Source: Zoroaster sp. YZ-2022
Lineage: Eukaryota > Echinodermata > Asteroidea > Forcipulatida > Zoroasteridae
NCBI GenBank assembly: GCA_029582265.1
Contig: CM055831.1
Span: 23,512,682 to 23,576,681, forward strand
Length of the DNA: 64,000 nucleotides
Direction of reading: 5' to 3'
The translations under genes were made by a program, and so were the position numbers. Positions 1 through 11,423 of this stretch are shown here, in pieces (within the stretch, counting starts at the first letter, position 1; every line of letters begins with the position of its first letter). Below the pieces are notes generated by a model. It made no database searches and was not told the DNA's origin. It was given only the letters and a program-made list of their open reading frames with translations.

Positions 1-280
1 GTACTCATCACTAGCTGGAAACAAAAGGTTGTGTCTTAACAATTTATTTTTCTCCTAATTCCAACTATTATAACTTGATATAACAAAATAAACCTTTTCT
101 TCATTTGATTACTTACAAAGTAACCGTCTATTATTTCCTTCTATAATATACATACTTTTATTTGCTTGTGTGCATTTGTCATGTTTCACCGATTCTTTGT
201 TTAAGCTGCATGCATGCATGCATGTGCTGAATAGCTCACGTTTTTTTGTTCTGCCCTCTATTTGTTTATCGTACTTACAG
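1..280. other. Intron upstream of the last LRR exon (partial)
   Basis: AT-rich intronic DNA ending in a pyrimidine tract and acceptor at 274-280. A short (gcat)n tract lies at 208-223. Nothing else is recognisable. Confidence 0.8.
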
Positions 281-352
281 GTTTTTGAACAATAACAATA
301 TGACTTCGATATACGCCGGCACCTTCCAGGGATTAGACTCGCTAAAAAGGCT
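281..352 (+). CDS. PXDN: Peroxidasin exon: last leucine-rich repeat
   Basis: The exon is exactly 72 nt (24 codons), the usual size of one LRR exon in this family, with an acceptor (cttacag) at 274-280 and a donor (gtaagt) at 353. It reads FLNNNNMTSIYAGTFQGL then DSLKR, a typical extracellular LRR with an asparagine ladder and the GTF signature. It starts and ends in phase 2, so its last two bases (ct) complete a Leu codon with the next exon. LRRs in peroxidasin take part in matrix binding. Earlier LRR exons must lie upstream of base 1. Confidence 0.93.
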
Positions 353-689
353 GTAAGTCTGTTTGTTGAACGCACCCGGTCCCTGTTTAGCATGTGTGTT
401 TTGTTGCGTTGCTTTGGTTATACGTACATGTACATGTGGTCTTGTTTTGTTCCTTGAATGTTGGTGAAATGTGGTTGTCGTCGCAGGGGAGGGAAGTGGG
501 AACTGGTTGGAAATAGCTTCCCCCCTTCACCCTAATGAATGTGTCTTGGTTGATCTTATCTTTTCATTGTTTTCTTCCCTTTTCTATGCTATAAGCCAGT
601 GCACCCTTTTGGTAGAATGTCCGTAAATGCATCCGGAATCAAGAGTTGTATAGAAACCAACCTGTGTCAGCTTAAATTGCATTGTTTCG

Positions 690-1019
690 TTAACCCTCCT
701 ACTTATGGTACCTTTTTCATACAAGTTGATCCACCACTTGAAACCATTCGCTTTTGTGGTTTTGAATGGTGAAATAACTGTACAGTATTGATTCCCCCAA
801 ATGGTTTTGAATGGTAGGTCAGCTAATACAAAACCTTGCTTGGATACTTCTAAGTGGTGAATCAATGGACCCTCTATGCATTTGAATGGATTTGAATGGT
901 AGTAAAGCTTGCTACCAACACTGTTCAAATGGTATCACCATGTGTGTACAAAACCAATGGGCATTTTGGTAAGTCAAAATTTTGAATGGTTTCAAATGGT
1001 CAAACAGTAGGAGGGTTAA
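690..1019 (+). mobile_element. MT4 MITE, subtype 1
   Basis: Bounded by TTAA-CCCTCCTAC and GTAGGAGGG-TTAA. The interior is rich in the word caaatggt/accattcaaa. Matching copies lie at 14475-14849 and, inverted, at 33343-33717. TTAA targets and CCC termini suggest a non-autonomous piggyBac-like element. Confidence 0.8.
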
Positions 1020-1604
1020 GGAACGTTTGATCAACTTTACACCAAGTAAATTTACTAAAACTGTGATCATTATTATTTTTCAAAATTACCAGTAGTGTGT
1101 ATCTGTGTCTTTAAAAATACATTGTACATCTATACCAGTACATGTCGGTGTTTTTGGCTGTTTCACCAGTAATTTAGGGTAGTTAATTTTTGTTACCAAG
1201 AAAATTGTCATCAAAAGCAAGCATGGTGTAACAGTAATTAGGTGCTTTTATGAATTTATGATGGGGTCTGCCATGATTTCATATCAGGACTTGCATGTAC
1301 ATGTAGAAATGTATTGCTGTAAAATTATGTTTGAGACAAATATTAGGAAATGATTACTATGAAATGAGTCTTTTACAATTATTTGCTTTTTTTAAATTTG
1401 TATTTGATTTAAGAACTTAAGTTTAAAATAAAGCATGTTGAACATTTCCTGCAAAATGGTCAAAAACACAGGCAATGCATCTTTAAGCTCCTCCATCCTC
1501 CCAACCCATTTTAGCACCCAAAAGTCTCACTCTGCAACCCATTTTCAACCTCGACAACCCACTATCCAACCACCCATTACTTTTCCCACTCATAACCCAT
1601 CCCA

Positions 1605-2200
1605 CCCGTTGTCCATCCCGCCCATTGCCCATCCCGCCCATTGCCCATCCCGCCCATTGCCCATCCCGCCCATTGCCCATCCCGCCCATTGCCCATCCCA
1701 CCCATTGCCCATCCCGCCCATTGCCCATCCCACCCATTGCCCATCCCACCCATTGCCCATCCAACCCATTGCCCATCCCACCCATTGCCCATCCCACCCA
1801 TTGCCCATCCCACCCATTGCCCATCCCACCCATTGCCCATCCCACCCATTGCCCATCCCACCCATTGCCCATCCCACCCATTGCCCATCCCACCCATTGC
1901 CCATCCCACCCATTGCCCATCCCACCCATTGCCCATATCACCCATCGCCCATATCACCCATCCCACCCATCCCACCCATCACCCATCACCCATCACCCAT
2001 CACCCGTCACCCATCACCCATCACCCATCACCCATCACCCATCACCCATCACCCATCACCCATCACCCATCACCCGTCACCCATCACCCATCCCACCCAT
2101 TACCCATCTCACCCATTACCCATCTCACCCATTACCCATCTCACCCATTACCCATCTGACCAATAACCTATCCCACCATTACCCATCCCACCCATAACCC
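1605..2200. repeat. CCCA-rich minisatellite, 16-bp and 7-bp units
   Basis: About 20 copies of a 16-bp unit (cccattgcccatccca) run to about 1935, followed by a 7-bp (acccatc) block to about 2090, then a return to a 16-bp unit with cccattacccatctca. The long Pro/His/Ile-rich open frames across it are repeat artefacts. Confidence 0.95.
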
Positions 2201-2863
2201 TTCCCTGAAAAGTCATCCCTCCAATAGCATGCCCTAATGAGTGGACCAAGCCTTCTTCTCCTGCATGTTGTATTTTGTTTGTTTGAACGGCTATAAGCAA
2301 TCTTAACATAAAGAAAAGCGAATTACAAATATTGAAAGGGAAGGTAATATTGGTATCACCAAATTAACAACTTTTTTTTAAAGATTACCAATAGTGTATC
2401 TATTGGGGCTTACAGGGAAATTGATACCATTTTCAACTTCACACCAAATAAGTTTGATGTGAGAGTGTGATTATTTATTTCTTTTGAGATTATAGCAGTG
2501 TTACAGGGGCTTTAAGCGATATTTGACACCATCATCAACTTAACATCTGGTAAATTATTTGTGGAATTGTAATCATTTATTTCTTTTGAGATGAACAGTA
2601 GGGCTTTAAGTTCATTTCCTTTTTCCCCCCTGGCAACATGAAAGTTGTAGAATAGGTGTCCAAGATCCAGAGAGTCAGTGATCGATGACCGTGCAGTTGA
2701 ATGCAACCGGGCATTTGTGCTACGACTGTGACAGCATCTAGACATGATTGATGCTTCATTGTCTTGATACATTCAAAGGATGACCTGGTTTACAGAAATC
2801 TGACATGGTGAAGACACACATTACATGTTCTTTGTCATGGTGAATCAGAGGGGTAGTTGAATT

Positions 2864-4127
2864 TTAAAGGGAAGGTACAACATCGGTAATGACCAGATTA
2901 TCAAAATAACAAATTACTATCTGTAAACTCACTTGTGCGAAATTAGTGAACGTGCCAATCATATTGAGAAATGTTTTTGTCTGAAGTACTTTTATCTTAG
3001 AGAAAAAAGGAATTGAAATTGTTGAATTTAGAAAGTTGCCATCCAGCAACTTAATCAAAAACTAAAATGCTAAATATGTTTCAGTGAATAATGTGAGTTA
3101 TTAAGTAAGACTAGAGAAAAAAGGAATTGAAATTGTTGGATGTACAAAGTTGCCATCCGGCAACTTAATCAAAAACTAAAATGCTAAAACATCAAACATA
3201 TGTTTCAGTAAATAACATGAGTTATTAACCAGTTCGCGTCGGGAATAAAAAAGTTTTTCTGAGCCCCTGTGCAGGTTTCTTTTTCCCACACACACGTTAA
3301 TGGAAGCTTCCACAGCGCGTGGCCACGTCTTCCGAGCATGTCACCGTACACGCGTGGCTCAACCGAGCATGCATACAAATTTATCGGAGTTTCCTATGGC
3401 GTGTTTAGATGCTCTCCGATCCGTGGTGCAAAAAAAAAATTTCGTGTATACACGGCCTCCGAAGCGAACTGGTTAAGTAAGACTAATTGCGGTGACACCA
3501 TGTGAAATTCTCAATTTCAGTAGTAACACTGGTCTACAGCCAAAATGCTTCCGAAACAAATGAAGTCAAACTTGACTAATTATGGGTCACTGAGAATGGA
3601 AATGATGCTTAAAATTGTTGATTGGCTCTCGTTTTCAAGATCTACATGTACATGTGTACACGCATGGGAATAGCGTATGATAATTCATGATTAAAAATCT
3701 GCTATGTACACCATATATATAGTACGTAAAATGTAAAAACTTAAATATCTTGGAAACATTAGCCAATCAGCAATTTTAATTATCATATTTGAATTCAGCA
3801 CATCAAAATCCATAATAAATAGCACATTTTATCTTCGAAGCAGACAACTTTAAAAAAAATTGTTGACCAGTGTAATTAGTTCTGAAAAGAACTAGAGGTT
3901 TTTCAGAACTGGTTTTTCAGAACTGGTTTTTCAGAACTAATTACTACTCAACTGAGAATTTCACATTGTGTCACCGCAATTAGTCTTACCATGCAAAGCT
4001 ACAAGTTTTTACCTAACGTGAGTCATTGTGATGAAATTTTCACTGGTTAGTCTTACGATATTTTTGTAACTAGAAAGTTGAAATGAAATGCACATTTCCA
4101 AATACCAATGTTATACCTTCCCTTTAA
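2864..4127 (+). mobile_element. MT7 composite element
   Basis: Begins TTAA-AGGGAAGGTACAAC at 2864 and ends with the inverse (ataccttccctttaa) at 4127. Inside are a local duplication (about 3000-3110 and 3120-3225), an MT5 insertion at 3225-3476, and a pair of D120-type ends facing each other (3476-3530 and 3930-3988). Confidence 0.7.
3225..3476 (+). mobile_element. MT5 MITE inserted in MT7
   Basis: TTAA-CCAGTTCGCGTCGG at the left and CCGAAGCGAACTGG-TTAA at the right form terminal inverted repeats. The flanks gagttaTTAA and TTAAgtaagact match the uninterrupted duplicate at about 3094-3112, so the TTAA is a target-site duplication. A second copy, inverted, is at 54387-54608. Confidence 0.88.
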
Positions 4128-4225
4128 CTGCAATCTTACTTATGAGTCACGAGTTTGGCCTAGGAATCAACCTCCAAAACCACTGACCTATGAGCGTGTC
4201 TTAAAATCCACAATACAAAAAATAT

Positions 4226-4680
4226 ATATGACATAAAACACAATAAAGGGGGCCACTTTGCATCCGTCACATTAGCAGTTTTTCCAATGGTTGTTATTTA
4301 TTTTTAAGTACCTGAAACCGACCAAAAAGTGTTTCAACATGTGAATGGACATGCAGGCTTATACTAGAACTAATTTGAGTTGATTTATTTTATTGTTTAA
4401 TTTTTTAATTAATTTTTTTACCCTCAAATTTACATAAAAATTGGACGGAAAAAGTTACCTCACTTTTCCGTCCATTTGTTGATGGAAATTTTAGGGTAAT
4501 TAAAAAAAATAATAGTAATAATCAACTCAAATTATCTTTAGGATAAGCATGCATGTCTATTCAAATGTTGAAATTCTTTTTGGGTGGTTTCAGATATTTA
4601 AAAAAAAATTACAACCATTAGAAAAACTGCTAACGTGACGGTAGGAAAGTGGCCCCCTTTATTGTGTTTTATGTCATATA
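4226..4680. mobile_element. Long palindromic MITE, copy 1
   Basis: The ends tatgacataaaacacaataa and ttattgtgttttatgtcata are exact inverses, and the two halves stay complementary almost to the centre (gacggaaaaagttacctcac facing its inverse). The flanking TA is compatible with a TA target site. A second copy lies at 56714-57163. Confidence 0.85.
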
Positions 4681-4879
4681 TTAACAAATATTTAAAAGAG
4701 AGCAGTCACTCCCTTGAACATTGCGATCGATTTGCACATCATACGAACTTTAGACTGACTATTCTTTAAATATAGCATTTAGGTAAGGTAACCTTTTTGT
4801 CACCCAATTTTTTAAAATGTAACCTCCCTTTTCTTGCAACCGGGATCAGCCACTGGAATATAACCAGTGAAATAAGCCC

Positions 4880-5080
4880 TTCTAATGTGGGAGCTTTGGT
4901 TAATACACTTTTGCTATTAAAACCTCTATAGTTTCTTGTTTGTGGGGGATGTGGACAGTCTGTAAATCCTCCAAAATTAACCATCCAGGAGGTTCAGAGA
5001 GCTTTGTCCTCTAGACCAAAGGGAGACCCAGGCCCGCTACCCATTCCGCAGGATTTTTATGTACTTTTGTCAAATCACAC
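4880..5080 (+). repeat. Dispersed repeat, copy 1
   Basis: Shares about 150 bp with 44208-44355, including aggttcag..gctttgtcct and agggagacccaggcccgcta. The boundaries and class are unknown. Confidence 0.6.
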
Positions 5081-5114
5081 CACTGTATTACAGAGGATGA
5101 ATGCATTTACATGT

Positions 5115-5146
<32 letters not shown>
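5115..5146. repeat. (TCA)n microsatellite
   Basis: About ten uninterrupted atc/tca triplets. Confidence 0.95.
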
Positions 5147-5726
5147 GTATAGACATTTTTATCAATGGCATACAATCCCTCAAGCTATGCATGTAAGAAA
5201 CGGACCACAGCTGTATGTGTCAGTTGATTGAACTATGACTCGCCCTCGTCAATAATTTTTGTCTGCCCTTCCAATGAAATATTCTCCAAAACTTTGATAT
5301 CACACATAGGCCTACCATGGAGATTTTGTCTAGACAGTAAAATCCTCTATCAATCATCAGATCTTTAAAATGTGATATAGTCATGCTGGAAACATACTCC
5401 TTCAAGCTCCCTTCCAACCCTCTAACCCCCATCCCTTTTGCAAGTTTCACTCATTTAGTGGGTGCAAGCTGATGGGTGATTTTTATGCACTTGTATTGTC
5501 ACTGTAAGTGTAACAGCTGTTATTGAACATTAAAAAAGGTCTACCTGATTGCTAGTTTATGTTCATTGTCGTGCTACGTAACTTTGTTCACCAAGTACAT
5601 GTAGGTTAGGGTGAGGGGGAATATGTTATGGTTTCAGGGGTTGATGACAATATTATTGATTTCAATAATGGGCTTTACTTTAAAGGTAAGGTATAGGATT
5701 GGTATCAATAATAAAAACATGATTCT

Positions 5727-6885
5727 TCAAGGTCCCTTAAAACCCTCCAAGCCTCCTTAAAACCCTCCAAGCCCCCCTTACAACCCTCCAAGCCCCCCTT
5801 ACAACCCTCCAAGCCCCCTAACACCCCTCCAAGCCCCCTAACACCCCTCCAAGCCCCCTAACACCCCTCCAAGCCCCCTAACAACCCTCCAAGCCTCCTA
5901 ACACCCCTCCAAGCCCCTTACAACCCTCCAAGCCCCCTTACCACCCCCAAGCCCCCTTACCACCCCAAGCCCCCTTACACTCCTCCAAGACCTCTTACAC
6001 CCATCCAAGCCCCCTTAAAACCCTCCAAGCCTCCTTAAAACCCTCCAAGCCTCCTTAAAACCCTCCAAGCCCCCTTAAAACCCTCCAAGCCCCCTTAAAA
6101 CCCTCCAAGCCTCCTTAAAACCCTCCAAGCCTCCTTAAAACCCTCCAAGCCTCCTTAAAACCCTCCAAGCCCCCTTAAAACCCTCCAAGCCCCCTTAAAA
6201 CCCTCCAAGCCTCCTTAAAACCCTCCAAGCCCCCCTTAAAACCCTCCAAGCCCCCTTATACCCCTCCAAGCCCCATTATACCCCTCCAAGCCCCCTTATA
6301 CCCCTCCAAGCCCCCTTATACCCTTCCAAGCCCCCTTACACCCCTCCATGCCCTCGTACACCCCTCCATGCCCTCGTACACCCCTCCATGCCCTCGTACA
6401 CCCCTCCAAGCCCCCTTAAAACCCTCCAAGCCTCCTTAAAACCCTCCAAGCCTCCTTAAAACCCTCCAAGCCCCCTTAAAACCCTCCAAGCCCCCTTATA
6501 CCCCTCCAAGCCCCCTTATACCCCTCCAAGCCCCCTTATACCCCTCCAAGCCCCTTATACCCCTCCAAGCCCCTTATACCTCCAAGCCCCTTATACCCTC
6601 CCAAGCCCCTTATACCCTCCAAGCCCCCTTATACCCCTCCAAGCCCCCTTATACCCCTCCAAGCCCCATTATACCCCTCCAAGCCCCCTTATACCCCTCC
6701 AAGCCCCCTTATACCCCTCCAAGCCCCCTTATACCCCTCCAAGCCCCCTTATACCCCTCCAAGCCCCCTTATACCCCTCCAAGCCCCCTTATACCCCTCC
6801 AAGCCCCCTTATACCCCTCCAAGCCCCCTTATACCCCTCCAAGCCCCCTTACACCCCTCCAAGCCCCCTTACAACCCTCCTCCCG
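5727..6885. repeat. 20-bp C-rich minisatellite
   Basis: About 57 copies of a 20-bp unit such as ccctccaagcctccttaaaa. Sub-blocks of variant units (ttaaaa, ttatac, cgtaca) are homogenised in runs. The + strand is C-rich and the - strand G-rich. Confidence 0.95.
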
Positions 6886-7159
6886 CCTCACTCCCTCCCT
6901 TTGGCAACTTTCTCACATCTTCACACTGATAGGTGATTTTATGCACTTTTATTGTAACAGGTGTTATTGTACACTATCTGATTGCTAGTACACATACATG
7001 TTGTCATGCGAGGTGACTTAGTTTACTATGTAGGTTAGGCCGAGGGGGAATACGTTATGGTTTCAGGGGGAGATGAAAATATTATTGATGATTTCAAGAG
7101 TGGGCTTTACTTTAAAGGTAATTGTATGATTGGTTAATCAAAAATAACAAAATGATACT

Positions 7160-7380
7160 ACAAGCCCCCATATAATCCCTCCAAGCCCCCATATAATCCC
7201 TCCAAGCCCCCTTACACCCCTCCAAGCCCCCCTTACACCCCTCCAAGCCCCCTTACACCTCTCCAAGCCCCCTTACACCCCTCCAAGCCCCCTTACACCC
7301 CTCCAAGCCCCCTTACACCCCTCCAAGCCCCCTTACACCCCTCCAAGCCCCCTTACACCCCTCCAAGCCCCTTATAATAT
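7160..7380. repeat. 20-bp C-rich minisatellite, second block
   Basis: About eleven copies of the same aagcccccttacacccctcc unit as the block at 5727-6885, in the next higher-order copy. Confidence 0.93.
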
Positions 7381-8503
7381 TATACCCCTCCTGGCCCACT
7401 CCAAGCCCACTCCCGCCTCAATCCCTCCTCTCGTCTCAATCCTTCCTCTCTGCAACTTTCTCACATCTTCACACTGATGGGTGATTTTTATGCGCTTTTA
7501 TTGTAACAAGTGTTATTGTACACTATCTGATTGCTAGTACATGTACATGTAGTCATGGGAGGTAACTTTGTTTATAAAGTAGGTTAGGCCACAGGGAATA
7601 TGTTATGGTTTCAGGGGGAGATGAAAATATTATTGATGATATCAAGAGTGGGCTTCAATAAGGTAAATGTACAGGGAATCAGGGGGAATATGTTATGGTT
7701 TCAGGGGGAGATGAAAATATTATTGATGATATTAAGAGTGGGCTTACAATGTACGTTAAAGGTAAGGTACATGTACAGGGAATCAGGAAAAATATGTTAT
7801 GGTTTCAGGGGGAGATGAAAATATTATTGATGATATTAAGAGTGGGCTTACGTTAAAGGTAAGGTACAGGATTGGTACAGGGAATCAGGAAAAATATGTT
7901 ATGGTTTCAGGGGGAGATGAAAATATTATTGATGATATTAAGAGTGGGCTTACGTTAAAGGTTAGGTACAGGATTGGTAATTCAAAAATAACAAAATAGT
8001 AAAATTTTAACCTTAAACTTAACTTAGTGTAAAGTTGATGATGGTAGCAATTTTGTTCCCTTTCCCCCCATTGTCTTCCTAAAGTGAAACATGCAGTGTG
8101 AACATTGGCTTACCCAATCTGGGCCCAATCTCATGGCGCAATCTCATGGCGCTATAACCCAACATAGAATTCCTACACTTTCAGTCATCATTCTCTGCTT
8201 AGAGGATTAGCATAGAAGTGTTGCCCTGTAAGCTTCAGTTAAACAAAAATATGCATGCATACGAAAACATTTTCAGCTGTAGTACGTACATGTAAGTGCT
8301 GTTTTTTTTTTTTGCCTTATGGTAAGCAGAGCCATAAATTTGGCTCGGTTCTTTTTGAACTAAAGATAGATTGTTGTACAATGTACAAACTGTGTTTTAA
8401 ACTGCAAACTTTCTTGTATCAATCCTTCAGTCACACAAAATCTTTCTGTAAATATACATATTTTTTTAAGCCATTCATGTTCCAAACAACATTGGTGCAT
8501 AAG

Positions 8504-8858
8504 CTGGGGCGCGTTTTCGCAACTGTAACCAGAAACATGTTTGGGCTTTGGGTCATTGGTGAAGTGTTTTCGCGAGTTCGTTTGTGCTGCGATGACGTCA
8601 TTGTTCTGACCACACATGAACCAAAGTTTGTGATCGGTTTGGTTTCAAGATGGCAGATTGTAAAAAGTAACGAAAGTTTTGTTAATTATTTGTTGAAACA
8701 TGATGAAATGATTGTTCGTATACCAGTATATCTTTCAAGTTTATTACTAGCACTCATGAGTAAGTTCTATTTTACGTTCGCGTTTTCGCGTAGCCATGCC
8801 GTCTTGTTTCTGGTCAAGAGAAACAAATTTCTGGTTAGGGTCGTGAAAACGCCCCCAG
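8504..8858. mobile_element. 355-bp inverted-repeat MITE
   Basis: The left end, ctggggcgcgttttcgcaac then aaccagaaac, is matched by the inverse of the right end (ctgggggcgttttcacgacc then aaccagaaat). No clear target duplication is seen. A 205-codon open frame overlaps it but resembles no protein I know. Confidence 0.65.
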
Positions 8859-9184
8859 AGATATCATCTTAGATTGTTTCCTACATGTATATAGACCTTT
8901 ATCATGGTGCAGTCATCTTGATTTTCTTCCATTCAAATCAGTGTAACCAAACAGAGGCTGGAATGGAAAATAGTCTGGTGCTTTTTAATCTTATGAGATT
9001 TACCATTATGATTCTCATTGGGTATACAGGGAATCTGACAAAGATGGCTGCAGTGTGATAACTTAGGTCTATTAACCGTTATCTGCTTTGGTAACTCACT
9101 AATTTGTGTCTTCAGTATAAACACATGTACGTACACAATGCATACATGTACTTGTATACCGGGGGTCAATTGCATACTGTAGAT

Positions 9185-9620
9185 CTGCTTAGCAGAGAAA
9201 TTTTACTTAGCAGATATTTTTGGTTAGCAATATATAACAGACTACCAGCGAAAATGCATAGATTTTGTATAAAAGTTTGGCTGGTAACCAAAGAAATCTG
9301 CTAAGCAAATATTTCTGGTATAAAGCAATATATAACAGACGACCAGCCAAAATGTATACATTTTGTATAAAAGTTTGGCTGGTAACCAAAGAAATCTGCT
9401 AAGCAAATATTTCTGGTAATTAGCAATATGTAACAGACTACCAGCCAAAATGCATACATTTTGTATAAAAGTTTGGCTGGTAACCAAAGAAATCTGCTAA
9501 GCAAATATTTCTGGTAATTAGCAATATATAACAGACTACCAGCCAAAATGCATACATTTTGTATGAAAGTTTGGCTGGTAACCAAAGAAATCTGCTAAGC
9601 AAATATTTCTGGTAAGCAAT
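9185..9620. repeat. 98-bp tandem repeat, about four copies
   Basis: ctgctaagcaaatatttctg recurs at about 9299, 9397, 9496 and 9594, with the intervening words ccagccaaaatgcatacatt and gtttggctggtaaccaaaga. Confidence 0.93.
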
Positions 9621-9851
9621 CTTGTCTGCGAAGCAGCTCGATGAAAATGTCCCCTGAATAGTACACAAACAGATTATATATGAACATGGTCCTTGGTTCC
9701 CCATATTTTGTGTTGTATGAATCACAATAAATATCTAAATATTAAACATTTGTAGGGTAGTAACCATGTTGTTCATTATAATAGTGTTGTGTGGACACAT
9801 TCACGTACAATCTTTCTTTATACCTTTTTATGTTTTCTAATCCCCCCCCAG

Positions 9852-10021
9852 ACGTTTAGACGCAAACAAGTTGATGTGTAATTGTAAGCTTATATGGCTG
9901 ATTGAAATGCTGAAGCTAGCCAGCCACCAACACCACACGCAGGCAGCGGCAACCTGTGAATACCCACGGAATCTACGCACCAGAAACCTCATGGATATAA
10001 CACCGGAAGAGCTCAACTGTA
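9852..10021 (+). CDS. PXDN: Peroxidasin exon: LRR C-terminal cap (LRRCT)
   Basis: After the split Leu codon this reads RLDANKLMCNCKLIWLIEML and ends in ITPEELNC. The Cys pattern (CNC near the start, then the Cys of TCEYPR, then the terminal NC) is that of the LRRCT cap that closes the LRR solenoid. It matches the equivalent cap of vertebrate peroxidasin closely. The acceptor follows a C-rich tract (ccccccccag). The donor is gtaagt at 10022. It starts in phase 2 and ends in phase 1 (single base a). Confidence 0.95.
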
Positions 10022-10448
10022 GTAAGTTGCATCTGTCTACCAAGTAGGGGGGGGGGGGGGGGGTGATAATGTGTTCTCCCTCAGGGAAGCAAGAACCTGG
10101 TGTTTTCCACTGGAAATATAAAAAAAATTCAGGGATGTTTCTTGAGGGTGAATGACCTGGTCTCACCCCACTATACACCAACCACAAATTATCCAGTTAT
10201 TGGGGAAACAAAAATAAGAATTGTTTAATTTGAAATTAACTTTTAAAGCTGCTTGAAGACATTACTTTTCAATGAAAACTAGATGAAAGCTTTTAAAATA
10301 TCGCAGGGGAAAATAATTCGGTGTGTCACCTTTGAACACTGGGTGCTACCCTTTACATGTATGCACGGTTCAATTTGTCTTACTTATTATAAATTATTAG
10401 AAATGTGATGACACATGATCACAATAATTTATGGCAAAATCTGCATTT

Positions 10449-10747
10449 AGGGAGGAGGGCCAAAGTCATGGTACAGCCAAGCCTTTGAGAAGCCTGACCA
10501 TGCCCAGGCTACCTGGCCAGGCCCAGGCTACCTGGCCAGGCCCAGGCTACCTGGCCTCCTAATCTGTCTTTTGTGAGTCCTAATCCTGTAACAATACCGT
10601 ACCTGCCAATCAACATAACCTAGGCTTCTGGAGAGCCAAGCCCAGGCAAGCAGAGCTCATTATATAGGCTAGTAGGCAGGGGAAAAGCCTGGGCCTGGCC
10701 GGGCTTCTCAAAGGTTTGGCTGTACCATGACTTTGGCCCTTGTCCCT
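10449..10747. mobile_element. Inverted-repeat MITE (GGCCAAAGTCATGG ends), copy 1
   Basis: Left end agggaggagggccaaagtca then tggtacagccaagcctttga. The right end is its inverse (tcaaaggtttggctgtacca). The interior repeats ccaggctacctggcc. The second copy is at 36442-36821. Confidence 0.8.
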
Positions 10748-10779
10748 TAATTTTCTTCTTTTTTTTTTGCTAAAAAATT

Positions 10780-11000
10780 GCAGTCAAAATTGCTGGATTG
10801 ATTGGAATTCTGCCGTGCTGTGTTTTAAATGACTTTTTCACATAAGTAGGGGTATGAACGTTTGCCCGATTTGTGCGGCCTCTCTTAGCCACCATACTTT
10901 GCGTATACATTTTTAAAAAAACATGTTACTGCACCGATTTTGAAGCTGACCTATGACCAAAAACCAGAGACTTTTTTTTGGGCCTAATAAATCAAGTTGG
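10780..11000 (-). repeat. Dispersed T repeat, copy 1 (inverted)
   Basis: Inverse of the sequence at 21640-21930. Shared words include gggcaaa/tttgcccg..cggcc and catactttgcg, plus the ccagagact block at one end. Confidence 0.65.
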
Positions 11001-11260
11001 TTTGTTTCAAAACCATGTGACATAAATATGCTTTAGATAACCAAATTGACCTAAATTTATAATAATTTTAATACCTTGCTAGGAAGACTTAATCAGTCAA
11101 GATTACACATTGATCTTTCTAATACTTGCATATTGTGATTCCAAAACATTATCTTGTTTCTTCAGTTTAGAATTCAAATTAACCCTGGTTAAAGTTAAGA
11201 TAAAATAGACGTTGATCCTTGTTTCTCAGAAAATATTTTTTTACCCTTGATTTTCCCCAG

Positions 11261-11378
11261 GAAGACCACATTTTGTCGTAGAACCCAGTGACGTTGATGC
11301 GGTCGAAGGAAATAATGTCTACTTTAGCTGCCGAGCCATGGGAGACCCAGAACCTGAAATAGTCTGGCTCCACAACAA
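11261..11378 (+). CDS. PXDN: Peroxidasin exon: first half of Ig domain 1
   Basis: Reads RRPHFVVEPSDVDAVEGNNV, then YFSCRAMGDPEPEIVWLHN. This is the N-terminal half of an I-set Ig domain: the first Ig Cys lies in FSCRA and the core Trp in IVWLH. The acceptor is ttttccccag, the donor gtatgt. The exon ends in phase 2 (aa), completing Asn with the next exon 6.4 kb away. Confidence 0.95.
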
Positions 11379-11423
11379 GTATGTATCACATTTACTAGAC
11401 CTAAGGGTGTGTATATTGCCATA

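Larger units (their letters stand above)
5455..7990. repeat. Higher-order tandem block with nested minisatellites
   Basis: A module reading gatgggtgatttttatgcac, then tgttattg..ctgattgctagt and gtaggttagg, occurs three times (about 5470, 6925 and 7478). The first two copies are followed by a C-rich 20-bp minisatellite; the third is followed by a 90-104 bp tandem (tatgttatggtttcaggggg at about 7599, 7690, 7794 and 7896). This suggests serial duplication of a composite unit. Confidence 0.85.
353..9851. other. Intron 1 (9.5 kb)
   Basis: Holds an MT4 element (690-1019), a CCCA-rich minisatellite (1605-2200), an MT7 composite (2864-4127) with an MT5 inserted, a palindromic MITE (4226-4680), a dispersed repeat (4880-5080), a nested 20-bp minisatellite block (5455-7990), a 355-bp inverted-repeat element (8504-8858) and a 98-bp tandem repeat (9185-9620). 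I see no further exon; the LRR and LRRCT exons join directly in phase. Confidence 0.8.
10022..11260. other. Intron 2
   Basis: Contains a G-run (about 10048-10063), the inverted-repeat element at 10449-10747 and a copy of the dispersed T repeat (10780-11000). No coding signal is seen. Confidence 0.75.

Noticed and set aside
1435..2197. Pro/His/Ile-rich open frames of 170-240 codons
   Set aside because: They are translations of the CCCAT minisatellite, open in all frames and on the other strand.
8255..8872. 205-codon open frame on the + strand
   Set aside because: It overlaps an inverted-repeat MITE, has no recognisable domain, and lies in intron 1 between exons that already join in frame.
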